The notes beneath the pieces were generated by a model. The model was given only the letters and a program-made list of their open reading frames with translations. It had not been told where the DNA came from and made no database searches. 64,000 nt of DNA from Winogradskyella flava (lineage in GTDB: Bacteria; Bacteroidota; Bacteroidia; Flavobacteriales; Flavobacteriaceae), in NCBI RefSeq assembly GCF_014243395.1, contig NZ_JACLCP010000001.1, positions 1,054,001 to 1,118,000 of the forward strand, read 5' to 3'. A program made the position numbers and the translations under genes. Position 1 is the first letter of the stretch. Each line of letters opens with the position of its first letter. Positions 6,374-15,642 of the stretch are shown here, one piece after another.

Positions 6374-8716
6374 TTAATGTTGTGATGTATTTGGATTTTC
6401 ATACAAACCCATTAAAACCTTTTCTGGAGTCATTGGCGCATGAAACTTTAAATCATAATTTGAGTTAAAGGCTTTAATGGCATTCTGAATCGCAAAATAG
6501 GCACCAATACCATACATTAATGGTGGTTCGCCAACGGCTTTAGATTTTAAAATCGCTAGCTCATGACCTTGAGTTTCCACAGGAATCACTTCAACCTCTT
6601 TTGGAACAGAAAATATATCAGGAATCTTATAAGTTGATAGAGCATTCGATAGTAAGCGACCTTCATCATTATAAGCAATCTCTTCCATGGTCATCCAACC
6701 AATACCTTGTGCTAAAGCACCTTCAACCTGACCTAGATCAATGCCCTCACTCATACTTTTGCCGTAATCGTGAACTATCTTAACCGAATCAAATTCATAA
6801 GTGCCGCGCATGCAATCAACCGTTGCAGTAATAATGGCTGTTCCGTATACATGATAGGCAAAAGGATGTCCTTTTTCCTTGGTTTTATCAAAGTGAATTT
6901 CTGGTGTGGCGTAATGTGCATTTTCCGTTAAGGCAACACGTTCTAGCATTGCCATGCTTATGAGTTGCGTCCATTCGAACTTGGATTTTTTATCTTCAAT
7001 ATATACAAATTCGTCTTTCAGTGTAATTTGTTCTGCAGTCACCTTAAGATAAGTGGCAGCCACAGTTTTCAACCGTTTTAATAAAACCTTGCAAGCTTTT
7101 AAAGTTGCTTTCCCATTTAAATCAGCCGTAGAACTTGCGGCAGAAGGAGAGGTGTTGGCAACTCTTGTTGTATTGGTAGTTTCAATCTTGATTTTTTCAA
7201 TAGGAATCGAAAATACATCGGCTGCAATCTGCATCATTTTGGTATTCACACCTTGGCCCATTTCAACTGCTGCCGTACTAATTCCTATACTACCATCTAA
7301 ATAAATATGTACTAAAGCACGTGCATGATTCATGGGTGTATTGGTAAATGAGATACCAAAACAAATGGGCATAAGGGCAAGTCCTTTTTTAAATGCTGAA
7401 TTTGAAGCATTAAAATCTTCAACCTCTTTTTCTAAAGCTGCGATATTAAAAGTCGCCGTTGCAGACTTCCAAGTGTTTTTAGCTTCTACTTTTGTAGCAA
7501 TTTGCCCATAGGAAAACACGTCGTTGTCATCTAAAAGATTCGCTTCTTGGATCCGTCTTGTAGGTATGCCAATTTCATGGGCCGCTTTAGCAATTGCAGC
7601 TTCAATAACAAACATGCCTTGTGGCCCTCCAAAGCCTCTAAACGCTGTGTTTGGTGGTAAATTCGTTTTGCAACTGGCTACAGCGACTTCTACATTCGGT
7701 ATATAATAACTATTAGTGGCATGGAATAGTGTACGTTCGGCAACGGCTGGTGACAAGTCGGCTGCTGCCCCAGCATTTTGAAGAAACTCAGCTTCGTAAG
7801 CTAAGATCTTCAAGTCTTTGGATAAGCCAATTTTATAAGAACTTTCATAAGGATGCCGTTTGCCTGTCATTCGTAAGTCGTCATGACGATTTAAAATCAA
7901 CTTCACGGATTGATTTAAATGATAAGCTGCTAAAGCCGCCATAACTGCCCAAGGGGTTGCTTGGTCTTCTTTACCACCAAATCCACCGCCAAGACGTGTT
8001 ACATCCACTTCGATTTTATGCATAGCAATACCCAAAACCTGCGCTACTGTTTTCTGCACGGCTGTTGGACCTTGAGTGGATGATGTAATTTTTATATTAC
8101 CATTTTCTAGTGGTTCGGCATAAGCACCTTGTGCTTCGATGTATAAATGTTCTTGTCCGTTTGAAAAGGTTTCACCTTCAAACACATAATCACAGTCCGC
8201 AAAGGCTTTCTCTGCATCTCCTAAAGAAAATGAACGCGGTTTGGTAATTAAACTATCGTTCTCCTTAGCTTGTTTAGCCGTAGTTATAATTGGAAGTTCT
8301 TCAATGTCTATTTTAACTAGACCTCTTGCTTTTCTGGCTATAAATTCAGATTCAGCAACAATCAATGCAATGGGCATACCCCAAAAATGAACCTCGCGTT
8401 CAGCAAATAAAGGTTCGTCTTTAATGATACCTCCAATCTCGTTTTCACCAGGAATATCTTTATAGGTAAAAATACGCTCAACACCTTCTAAGGCTTGTGC
8501 TTCAGAATAGTCGATAGATTTTATTTTGCCATGTGCTTTTGATGAATCAAAAACAACAGCATGAAACGTACCTTGTCTAACATTTACATCATCTACATAT
8601 AACGATTCACCACGAACATGTGTATAAGAATCCATGTTCTTAATACTCTGTTTTATAGACATGGACACAGCATCTAATTTAGAACCTAAATTGTTATTTG
8701 ATTTGTGCTTATGCAT
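6374..8716 (-). CDS. xdhB: Xanthine dehydrogenase, molybdopterin-binding large subunit
   Basis: A 780-residue molybdenum subunit of the xanthine dehydrogenase family (Rhodobacter-type split enzyme). Visible landmarks are the N-terminal hammerhead domain (about 25-135), GGGFGGKEDQA for cofactor binding, AFRGFGGPQG with the substrate arginine, MGQGVNTKM, and the catalytic glutamate in AVGEPPLMYG at residue 730. With XdhA it would oxidise hypoxanthine and xanthine to urate, passing electrons through FeS and FAD. The ATG at 8716 overlaps the xdhA stop by 8 bp. Other molybdenum hydroxylases share this fold, but adjacency to guanine deaminase and xdhC strongly favours a purine substrate. Confidence 0.93.
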   Translation of the reverse strand: MHKHKSNNNLGSKLDAVSMSIKQSIKNMDSYTHVRGESLYVDDVNVRQGTFHAVVFDSSKAHGKIKSIDYSEAQALEGVERIFTYKDIPGENEIGGIIKDEPLFAEREVHFWGMPIALIVAESEFIARKARGLVKIDIEELPIITTAKQAKENDSLITKPRSFSLGDAEKAFADCDYVFEGETFSNGQEHLYIEAQGAYAEPLENGNIKITSSTQGPTAVQKTVAQVLGIAMHKIEVDVTRLGGGFGGKEDQATPWAVMAALAAYHLNQSVKLILNRHDDLRMTGKRHPYESSYKIGLSKDLKILAYEAEFLQNAGAAADLSPAVAERTLFHATNSYYIPNVEVAVASCKTNLPPNTAFRGFGGPQGMFVIEAAIAKAAHEIGIPTRRIQEANLLDDNDVFSYGQIATKVEAKNTWKSATATFNIAALEKEVEDFNASNSAFKKGLALMPICFGISFTNTPMNHARALVHIYLDGSIGISTAAVEMGQGVNTKMMQIAADVFSIPIEKIKIETTNTTRVANTSPSAASSTADLNGKATLKACKVLLKRLKTVAATYLKVTAEQITLKDEFVYIEDKKSKFEWTQLISMAMLERVALTENAHYATPEIHFDKTKEKGHPFAYHVYGTAIITATVDCMRGTYEFDSVKIVHDYGKSMSEGIDLGQVEGALAQGIGWMTMEEIAYNDEGRLLSNALSTYKIPDIFSVPKEVEVIPVETQGHELAILKSKAVGEPPLMYGIGAYFAIQNAIKAFNSNYDLKFHAPMTPEKVLMGLYENPNTSQH

Positions 8717-10118
8717 GTTCTATGAACTCGTTTAAGGTGAATTGTTTTGGAAATAATTCGGTGAAATGTGCAAAGAACAATTGTCTACCTAATAGACGTT
8801 TGTAATCACTTGTGCCACGAACATCACTAATAGGTAAAATTTCATTTTGAAGCACCTCTTGAGCCTCAAGAATGGTCTTTGAAGTCAAAGGTTTTCCTGT
8901 TAAAAAAGCAGACGTATCTTGTAGATATTTCGGAATAGCAGCTACACCGCCAATAGCGACGTGCGCTTCGGAAATAATATTGTTTTCAACTGAAATACTT
9001 GCGGCTGAATTAACACTTGCAATATCTAGATGCGTACGTTTACAGACTTTTTCGAAATTGAAATAGGTGTTTTGTTTAGGTAGTTTAAGCTGTATATCTT
9101 TCAATAATTCACCATCCTTTAAATCAAAGGTTTTATAACCTTGATAGAAATTCTTGAGAGGTAGATTGCGGTCTTTACCGCCCTGTGTTGTTATACCAAT
9201 ATCACTATTGAGTGCTAAAAAGAAAATGGTCATATCTCCAATAGGTGAGGCATTTACAAAATTGCCACCTAAGGATGCCATATTTCTTATCTGCTCTGAG
9301 GATACTAATTTCAGATGTTTTTTAAGATTAGGAAATATGGTGTTTAGTTCTTTGTGATTCCATAGATCCGAAACCGTGGAGTTAGTACCTATAGTACATA
9401 TTCCATTTTTTATGTTGATACCTTTTAAATAGTCTTTTTCGGCAATAAGATGCACATCATTATCTGCTAAATGATCAGGTTGCTGCACATACAAATCGGT
9501 TCCACCAGAAACGTATTTGCCCTTGGGTTGATCTCTGTCTTTAGTTTCTAATTCCCGAAGTCGTTTAGGTATTGTCGAAAAGTACTCAGGGATAAATTCA
9601 TTTGCAATTAACCAATCGAAAGATCGTTTTTCTTTATTATTTAATTTTTCAACTACTTGATTTGCTGCTTTTTCAATGGCTTTGTAGCCCGTACATCTGC
9701 AGATATTGCCACTAATGGCATCGAGGGCATTGTCGTAGTTTTTATGTGAACTTGATAACGTAAAACCAGTAAGTGCGACCACAAAACCTGGCGTGCAAAA
9801 GCCGCACTGTGTAGCGTAATTCGCTTTCATCGCTTCTTGGATAACGGTTAATTTGTTTTGAAGATTGGTACCTTCAACCGTAACAATATGTTTGCCATGT
9901 GCATTACCTAGAGGTGAAATACAAGAGGTAATACTTTGATACTCGATATAGCCACTCTCTAAAGTACCAACCAAAACTGTACATGCGCCACAATCGCCTT
10001 CACGACATCCTATTTTAGTGCCTGTAAGTCGTTGCTCATAACGTACAAAATCCAATAAGGTCATCCCAGAATGTTCTGAGGTGGTGATGGTTTTGTTATT
10101 TAGGATAAAGGTTATCAA
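8709..10118 (-). CDS. xdhA: Xanthine dehydrogenase, [2Fe-2S]/FAD small subunit
   Basis: A 469-residue subunit. The N-terminal plant-type [2Fe-2S] domain has C38, C43, C46 and C66. The second helical [2Fe-2S] domain has QCGFC (C105, C108) and NICRC (C140, C142). A FAD-binding domain follows, with SGGTDLYV near 204 and NMASLGGNFVNASPIGD near 281, then the CO-dehydrogenase-flavoprotein C-terminal domain. It passes electrons from the molybdenum subunit to NAD or another acceptor. The only usable start is TTG at 10118; the frame closes at a stop 6 bp upstream, so no ATG is possible without losing the domain. It overlaps xdhB by 8 bp and is separated from guaD by a palindromic repeat. Confidence 0.92.
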   Translation of the reverse strand: MITFILNNKTITTSEHSGMTLLDFVRYEQRLTGTKIGCREGDCGACTVLVGTLESGYIEYQSITSCISPLGNAHGKHIVTVEGTNLQNKLTVIQEAMKANYATQCGFCTPGFVVALTGFTLSSSHKNYDNALDAISGNICRCTGYKAIEKAANQVVEKLNNKEKRSFDWLIANEFIPEYFSTIPKRLRELETKDRDQPKGKYVSGGTDLYVQQPDHLADNDVHLIAEKDYLKGINIKNGICTIGTNSTVSDLWNHKELNTIFPNLKKHLKLVSSEQIRNMASLGGNFVNASPIGDMTIFFLALNSDIGITTQGGKDRNLPLKNFYQGYKTFDLKDGELLKDIQLKLPKQNTYFNFEKVCKRTHLDIASVNSAASISVENNIISEAHVAIGGVAAIPKYLQDTSAFLTGKPLTSKTILEAQEVLQNEILPISDVRGTSDYKRLLGRQLFFAHFTELFPKQFTLNEFIEHA

Positions 10119-10160
10119 TAGTAATTAATATATTCTTTTATTTCTAAATTTTTAAAAATT

Positions 10161-10272
10161 TGTCACTTCGAGTGAAATTCCTTTTTTTTTGGAATTTTGT
10201 ATCGAGAAGCTTTTAACCTAAGAGAAGGTTCTCGATACATTTCTCGCTCACTCGAAACACTCGAACTGACAT
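10161..10272. repeat. Dispersed palindromic repeat between guaD and xdhA
   Basis: This 112-bp element occupies most of the gap. It opens with TGTCACTTCGAGTG, continues with TATCGAGAAGC, then the complementary arms GGTTCTCGATACA and CACTCGAACTGACAT. A nested GGAATT/GAATTCC-like stem lies inside. Related elements are at 42336-42501, 44356-44411 and, as a fragment, 2647-2671. It can fold on either strand and could modulate the guaD to xdhA transcript ratio. Confidence 0.75.
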
Positions 10273-10276
10273 ACAT

Positions 10277-10750
10277 TTAATACTCTGTCTTATCTTCTTT
10301 CTTAGTCCATTCGTTAAATGGTTCTAAAGCAATCTCACGAGCTAGTTGCTCGAAAGGAATACTTCGTTTCTCATAAGGTAATGGAATTTCTTTATAGATA
10401 AATTCATCATCGAAACCAATGTTGGCGGCATCAGTTTGGTCGCTTCCATAATACACTTTATTTGGTCGTGCCCAATAAATAGCACCTAAACACATTGGAC
10501 AAGGTTCACAAGACGTATAAATTTCACAACCGTCTAATTGAAATGAATCTAAATTTTTACACGCGTCCCTTATTGCTGTGACTTCAGCATGTGCTGTTGG
10601 ATCATTGGTTGAGGTCACTTTGTTATTACCACGACCTACGATTTTTCCGTCTTTGACGACCACGCATCCAAAAGGCCCTCCTTCATTATTATTCATGCCT
10701 TTTAAAGCTACGTTAACAGCTTCTTTCATGAATTGTTCTTTATCAGTCAT
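10277..10750 (-). CDS. guaD: Guanine deaminase (small cytidine-deaminase-fold type)
   Basis: A 157-residue zinc deaminase closely resembling Bacillus subtilis GuaD along its whole length. The zinc ligands are H54 in TAHAEV with catalytic E56, and C84 and C87 in CEPCPMC. The DDEFIYKEI segment and the C-terminal PFxxW…EY tail typical of GuaD are both present, whereas TadA-type tRNA deaminases lack them. It converts guanine to xanthine, the substrate of the xanthine dehydrogenase encoded immediately downstream on the same strand. ATG at 10750. Confidence 0.93.
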   Translation of the reverse strand: MTDKEQFMKEAVNVALKGMNNNEGGPFGCVVVKDGKIVGRGNNKVTSTNDPTAHAEVTAIRDACKNLDSFQLDGCEIYTSCEPCPMCLGAIYWARPNKVYYGSDQTDAANIGFDDEFIYKEIPLPYEKRSIPFEQLAREIALEPFNEWTKKEDKTEY

Positions 10751-10845
10751 AAGGTATTATAGTTGTTTTTATGTTTTACGTGTAGTTATTGCAATTTAGT
10801 TAATTTAAAGTTTTTGAAGAATTACTTTTTTATTTATAAAATAAA

Positions 10846-10866
10846 AAGCCACCTAAAAGGCGGCTT
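10846..10866 (-). terminator. Second, imperfect terminator downstream of the secreted-protein gene
   Basis: Read on the minus strand, AAGCCGCC-TTTTA-GGTGGCTT forms an 8-bp stem with one mismatch, followed by TTTATTTT. It backs up the stronger terminator at 11037-11063 and insulates guaD. The remaining DNA between the two (10867-11036) is AT-rich with no gene or strong signal that I can see. Confidence 0.65.
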
Positions 10867-11036
10867 GTAAAAAATACATATAATATTACTAACTTAAATT
10901 TATGTATTTACATCTAAATAATATCATTGCTCTTAAGTAGTAGCACTATCAGAAGCGTGTAGAACAGAAAAATAAAAATCTCTAGTTTTTTATGTTTTAA
11001 GTATTTCACATGCTTGTATTTTTTTTTAATAAAGGT

Positions 11037-11063
11037 AAAAGCCATCCGAAGATGGCTTTTTTT
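11037..11063 (-). terminator. Intrinsic terminator with UUCG tetraloop
   Basis: On the minus strand AAAAGCCATC-TTCG-GATGGCTTTT forms a stable hairpin closed by a C(UUCG)G tetraloop, with T-rich sequence after it. It ends the gene at 11082-13697, whose stop is about 20 bp upstream. Confidence 0.88.
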
Positions 11064-11081
11064 GCAACAATTACTACTAAA

Positions 11082-13697
11082 TTATTGCTTAATCACTCGA
11101 ATTGTTTTGGTGATGCTATTAACAGTTACCTTAACAAAATAAGTTCCGCTTTGTAGATGGGACATATCTAGTTTGCTATTTAAGCTATGAGGAGTAGTTG
11201 ATAATACGTTTTGCCCTAACATATTATACATGACTACGGTATCAATATTTTGCTTTGCGTTTAATGTTAAGGTGTTTTTTACAGGGTTTGGGTAGTAAGT
11301 AAATGCTGAATTACTAAACTCATCAATAGATAAGGTAGCACAACTTACTATAGCCTCCCAACCTGTTTCCTGAACTGAACCATCAGAATCAAATACTATA
11401 GTTAAAGCACCCGAGGGATCCGTAGAAGTAAAAGTATCACCAACGCTAAGTATACTAGATGTTACTGGTGTTACATCACCACTACCACTTTCTTCTCCGC
11501 AGAGTGTTTGGGCTAAAACAGGAAAGGTGTTATCTGGGCCATCATATATGGTTAAAAAATCCCAACATCCATCTTGTCCACTTCCACTAGTACTTACCTC
11601 AATATCTACATATGTAAAAGTTATAGAGACGAATTGTCCTGGTGAGTCTGGCAAAATGGTCGTAGAATAGAATTCATTGATAGAATAGTTTCCTGAGCTT
11701 CCGCCAGTGTCTAAAAATATACCGCCACATTCTGGTGGTGTTGGTAAAGTACTAAAAGAGAAAGGCCCTACCCAAGCAGATGTACCATCAGTATCACAAT
11801 CTGCCTGTACAAAAAACTGGTATTGATTGTTGGGTGCTAAACCCGTTGCTGAAAATGATGGCGTTGTAAGCCCTGTAGCAGAGGGTGTTCCTGTTGCGGT
11901 TTCACCAGCTGTAATATCTAGAAATTCTATATTATATAATGTAGCAGAGTCGTTTTCTATCCAATTTAGATCTGCTGAAGTATCCGTAATATTTGATGCG
12001 GATAGATTTGATGGTCGAGGACAAGTTTCTAAAGTCTTAAATGAAATAGGTCCTGACCAAACCGATATATCACCGCCACAATTTGCTCTTACAAAAAAAG
12101 CATAATCATTATCTTGGGTTAGACCAGTAGCTGAGAATGAAGGATTAGTTAAACCAGACGCTGTTGGTATACCTGTTGCTGTTTCACCAGCAGTGATATT
12201 AAGTAATTCTATATCCCATAGAGCAGCAGTTCCATTTTCTGTCCAGCTTAAGTCTGCTTGCAGATCAGTAATGTTATTTGCGGCTAAATCGCTTGGTGGC
12301 AGACAAGATGGTAATTCATCAAAGGCCACATTATCAATAGCGATATCGCCTTCAAACTGGCCTGCACTCGTGCCTCTAAAGGTTATAGAAATGGTTTGAC
12401 CTGCATAAGCAGACAAATCGATCACAGCGAATTCCCAACCTATAGTTGCACTAGTTTGTTGTTCACCAGATAATGAAAACACGTTATCCGTATCATTAAC
12501 CAAAACATCTAAAGTACCTATATCACTGCCAAACATATGGTAATTAAAAGTTAAACTAGGTGAAGTTAAATTGCTTAAATCTACTAGTGGCGAAACTAAA
12601 TCCGTAATGTCTCCAGCAACACCAGCAGAAGCTTCAGTGTAGAAGTAATTACCAGTAGTTATAGATGGGTCTGGACCTGTATCGCTTGATCCAGTATCTG
12701 TACCTGGTGCTGCTTCCCAAAAATAATCGCCACCAGAAGCAGACCAACAATTTCCTTCTGTAAAAGCATTATTTGCTGTTGTAAAGGTTTCAAAATCTTC
12801 ACTGTAGGGTGCTGTAAAAGCCGCACAAAACGTCGTAAAGTTAAAAGGTCCTGCCCAGTCCGATACACCGTCTGTACCACAATCTGCTCTTACCAAAAAC
12901 GCATAGTCGTTATCTTGATTTAAACCAATAGCAGAGAATGATGGATTGTTTAAACCAGTCGTAGTTGGTGTTCCTGTTGCAGTTTCACCATTAGTAATAT
13001 CTAATAGTTCTATGTCCCAAAGTATAGCCGTTCCATTTTCTGTCCAAGTTAAATCTGCTGAAGTTTCTGTAATATTTAATGCCGATAAATTACTTGGTGG
13101 AAAACATGCTGTTTCTGTAATTGAGTTAAAACCTATCCAACCTGCATCTGTGTAGGCTTGAGCTGTGCCCACTGGGATAAATAAATCCACAGCGTTAAAG
13201 CTGCTTCCAAAAGTAGTTGTTCCTATGGTAGCTGGTGTGGTACCTACGGCTATAACTGTTGCCAAAGGATTCGCTCCAAAGCCACTCTGTCCTATAGATA
13301 TCATAGTGCTTGGAATGGTAATATCTGTTAGGCTATTAAATCTAAAAGCTCTTTGAGCAATAGTTTCTAAACCTTCTGGAAGGTCAATAGTGGTGAGTTG
13401 ATTTTGATCAAAAGCAAAGTCGCCAATGCTTTTTATCGTTGAAGGAAGGTCAACACTTGTAAGATTTGCAATATTAAAAGCATTGTTTCCAATAGAAACT
13501 ACAGTGAATGTATCTGTGCCATCTGTAGCCGTTTCGGGAATCACTAAGTCCGACGAGACACTAGTACCACCTGTAATTTGTACTTCATTAGGATTAGTGG
13601 ACGTAATTGTGTAATCAAGTCCATTATCCGTGAAGGTTTGCGCAAAACTTATTGTAATGCATAGAAAAGTTAATAAAGTAAGTAGTTTTGTTTTCAT
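11082..13697 (-). CDS. Large secreted multidomain protein with type IX secretion sorting domain
   Basis: An 871-residue exported protein. A signal peptide (1-20, SFAQ) is followed by a BspA-like leucine-rich repeat region (about 60-180), a fibronectin type III domain (198-290), a MAM-like domain (298-460), two more FN3 domains (466-555 and 560-650), a CUB-like domain (657-787) and a C-terminal type A sorting domain. The last starts at YYPNPV (801), contains MLGQNV and ends in IRVIKQ. The architecture is that of a cell-surface adhesin or matrix protein; no catalytic motif is visible. The three FN3 copies are near repeats at the DNA level. The promoter region carries three copies of the motif that also precedes the operon at 15817, so it is probably controlled by the adjacent AraC-type regulator. 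Confidence 0.88.
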   Translation of the reverse strand: MKTKLLTLLTFLCITISFAQTFTDNGLDYTITSTNPNEVQITGGTSVSSDLVIPETATDGTDTFTVVSIGNNAFNIANLTSVDLPSTIKSIGDFAFDQNQLTTIDLPEGLETIAQRAFRFNSLTDITIPSTMISIGQSGFGANPLATVIAVGTTPATIGTTTFGSSFNAVDLFIPVGTAQAYTDAGWIGFNSITETACFPPSNLSALNITETSADLTWTENGTAILWDIELLDITNGETATGTPTTTGLNNPSFSAIGLNQDNDYAFLVRADCGTDGVSDWAGPFNFTTFCAAFTAPYSEDFETFTTANNAFTEGNCWSASGGDYFWEAAPGTDTGSSDTGPDPSITTGNYFYTEASAGVAGDITDLVSPLVDLSNLTSPSLTFNYHMFGSDIGTLDVLVNDTDNVFSLSGEQQTSATIGWEFAVIDLSAYAGQTISITFRGTSAGQFEGDIAIDNVAFDELPSCLPPSDLAANNITDLQADLSWTENGTAALWDIELLNITAGETATGIPTASGLTNPSFSATGLTQDNDYAFFVRANCGGDISVWSGPISFKTLETCPRPSNLSASNITDTSADLNWIENDSATLYNIEFLDITAGETATGTPSATGLTTPSFSATGLAPNNQYQFFVQADCDTDGTSAWVGPFSFSTLPTPPECGGIFLDTGGSSGNYSINEFYSTTILPDSPGQFVSITFTYVDIEVSTSGSGQDGCWDFLTIYDGPDNTFPVLAQTLCGEESGSGDVTPVTSSILSVGDTFTSTDPSGALTIVFDSDGSVQETGWEAIVSCATLSIDEFSNSAFTYYPNPVKNTLTLNAKQNIDTVVMYNMLGQNVLSTTPHSLNSKLDMSHLQSGTYFVKVTVNSITKTIRVIKQ

Positions 13698-13711
13698 TGT
13701 AGATTTTTTAT

Positions 13712-13734
13712 CAATTATATAATTGACAAAATTA
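13712..13734 (-). promoter_or_regulatory. Probable promoter of the secreted-protein gene
   Basis: On the minus strand the -7 box TAATTTTG (13734-13727) matches the Bacteroidota TAnnTTTG consensus exactly and lies 29 bp before the ATG. Immediately downstream is a perfect 14-bp palindrome CAATTATATAATTG (13712-13725), at or just past the expected transcription start. I see no good -33 TTG, as expected for an activator-dependent promoter. Confidence 0.6.
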
Positions 13735-13778
13735 GAATTGACGGCTATTGAGAGTTAAGATTAATACGGCAATATCTT

Positions 13779-13836
13779 GTACTTTTCCGAAATTAGATGT
13801 TACTTTTCCGTCACGGATATTAATTTTCCGACATCA
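13779..13836 (-). promoter_or_regulatory. Array of three putative regulator-binding sites
   Basis: Read on the minus strand, three related sites follow each other at exactly 20-bp spacing: TGATGTCGGAAAATTAAT (13836-13819), CCGTGACGGAAAAGTAAC (13816-13799) and CTAATTTCGGAAAAGTAC (13796-13779). The shared core is (T/A)CGGAAAA followed by GTA(A)C. The same motif recurs on the plus strand at 15643-15723. The array sits upstream of the promoter at 13712-13734 and between the secreted-protein gene and the divergent AraC-type regulator, so regulation of both is plausible. Binding by that regulator is inference. Confidence 0.7.
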
Positions 13837-13965
13837 TAAAAAATCATTGTATGTATATCTTGTAAGCTATTTTACTTTTTATTTTTAATTTCTTGTGGTA
13901 TTTTTAAAGGATATATTGCTGCTAAATTGTTTAATTAGTAATAAAGCATTTAAGCTATACTTTTT

Positions 13966-15627
13966 ATGAAACCCAATACTAAATACGCAAAAAGCGGAGA
14001 GGTGAATATTGCATACCAAGTTTTTGGTTCTGGTGCGATTGATTTGGTATATATCCCTGGATGGATTTCTAATATCGATTTAATGTGGGCTTGCCCAGAG
14101 TTAGTCAATTTTTTAAATGAGTTAGGAAAAATAGCAAGAGTTATTCTATTCGATAAGCGAGGCACAGGTTTGTCTGATCGTGTTTTGGGCTTTCCTACAC
14201 TTGAAGAACGCATGGATGACATCAGAGCAGTAATGGATGCAGTAAATTCGGAAAAAGCAGTTTTGTTTGGGCATTCTGAAGGAGGCTCTGTATCTGCATT
14301 GTTTGCGGCAACGTACCCCAATAGAACCATATCCCTTATTGCTTTTGGAATTTTTGCCAAGCGTATTTATTCTCCTAATTACCCTTGGGCACCAACGAAC
14401 GAAGAACGCCAAAAGGTGTATGACATGATTGAAAAAAGTTGGGGAAGTGGTGATATGAATCTAGAATCATTGGCGCCTTCAAAGGCTAATGATAAGGTAT
14501 TTATGGATTGGCTAGCTAATTATTTTCGCTCTGGAGCTAGTCCTAGTGCCGCGCTAACACTAACAAAAATGAATACCCAAGTAGATATCATTGATATACT
14601 GGGTTCTATAAAAGTACCTACTTTAATACTACAGCGTACCAATGATATTGATGTAAAAATCGAAGAAGGGCGTTTTATAGCAGAGCGTATTCAGGGAGCA
14701 AAACTTGTTGAGCTTGAGGGTAACGACCACTTGTTTTGGGCTGGCAATACCCAAGAGGTTCTAGAGGAGATGAAATCCTTTATTCTTAATGTAAGACCAA
14801 AATTAGTTTATGAAAAACAACTATTTACCATAATTGTTGGACGTTTAATCTCCTTAGAAGCCAATTCTGCATCTTTGCGAAAACATATTAATGCTTGTGT
14901 AAAACGGTTTAGTGGTAACGCAGTTCAATATAACGAGGAAACATTTACTGTTACCTTTAATGGGCCAAGTAAAGCCGTACTTTGTAGCATTGATTTAGTG
15001 GAGATGATTCATAGTTTAAATGGAAAACTAAATATTGGGATACACATTAGAGAGTGTTATGCAGATCATTGTATAAGTAAGGAGACAGAGAATTTAGCGA
15101 CATCAATCCTTAAACAATCTCAGCCTAACCAAGTGCTGTTAACACAAACTGTGAAAAACTTATTGATAGGTGTGAACTTGAATTTTGCAATTTTTAATAC
15201 AATTTTTGATGTGGTATCTGGAGACTCTATTTTATTATTTACGGTGAGTAAAAAACATAAACCGAATAAACTTCTCAATGGTGTCGAAAATGATAAAATC
15301 GTCCAATACGATTCGTTCTTAGAAATCGTAGTCCAAGTGATTAACAAGAATTTAAGCAATGAAGAATTTGGTGTGGTAAGCCTTTGTCAAGACATTGGTG
15401 TTAGTGAGAGACAGTTACAACGTAAGCTAAAGGAAATTACTCAAAAGTCTCCTAATCAATTAATTTCATCAATTAGATTAAACCATGCAAAAGAACTTTT
15501 ATTAAGTACCTCTTACACGATTTCTGAAATTGCTTTCAAAACTGGGTTTTCTAATCCTTCTTACTTTTCTAAGTGCTTTAAAAAAGAGTTTAGCATCAAC
15601 CCATCGGACTTAAAACTCAAACAATAG
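13966..15627 (+). CDS. Hybrid regulator: alpha/beta hydrolase, degenerate class III cyclase domain, AraC-type DNA-binding domain
   Basis: A 553-residue protein with three parts. Residues 1-280 are an alpha/beta hydrolase with nucleophile S104 in GHSEGG, probable acid D227 and histidine H255 in NDHLFW, so the triad looks intact. Residues 282-428 match the class III adenylate cyclase fold as usually found behind this hydrolase (FT-x-IVG, FNGPSKAV, GIHIRE, NQVLLTQTVKNLL). The metal-binding aspartates are lost, however: FTDIVGS has become FTIIVGRL, and the GDGF position reads NEET, so it should not make cAMP. Residues 445-553 are an AraC/XylS double helix-turn-helix. The protein probably senses a small molecule and activates the flanking promoters. 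The gene is monocistronic and flanked on both sides by arrays of one motif. Confidence 0.88.
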   Translation: MKPNTKYAKSGEVNIAYQVFGSGAIDLVYIPGWISNIDLMWACPELVNFLNELGKIARVILFDKRGTGLSDRVLGFPTLEERMDDIRAVMDAVNSEKAVLFGHSEGGSVSALFAATYPNRTISLIAFGIFAKRIYSPNYPWAPTNEERQKVYDMIEKSWGSGDMNLESLAPSKANDKVFMDWLANYFRSGASPSAALTLTKMNTQVDIIDILGSIKVPTLILQRTNDIDVKIEEGRFIAERIQGAKLVELEGNDHLFWAGNTQEVLEEMKSFILNVRPKLVYEKQLFTIIVGRLISLEANSASLRKHINACVKRFSGNAVQYNEETFTVTFNGPSKAVLCSIDLVEMIHSLNGKLNIGIHIRECYADHCISKETENLATSILKQSQPNQVLLTQTVKNLLIGVNLNFAIFNTIFDVVSGDSILLFTVSKKHKPNKLLNGVENDKIVQYDSFLEIVVQVINKNLSNEEFGVVSLCQDIGVSERQLQRKLKEITQKSPNQLISSIRLNHAKELLLSTSYTISEIAFKTGFSNPSYFSKCFKKEFSINPSDLKLKQ

Positions 15628-15642
15628 TTCCATTTTTTTTAT

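Noticed and set aside
11082-13697. Near-repeated DNA in the secreted-protein gene as a mobile or CRISPR-like repeat
   Set aside because: The repeats correspond to the three fibronectin type III domains in a single open frame and are explained by domain duplication.
13966-15627. Active adenylate cyclase
   Set aside because: The metal-binding aspartate positions and the GDG-type loop are not conserved, so catalysis is unlikely although the fold is recognisable.
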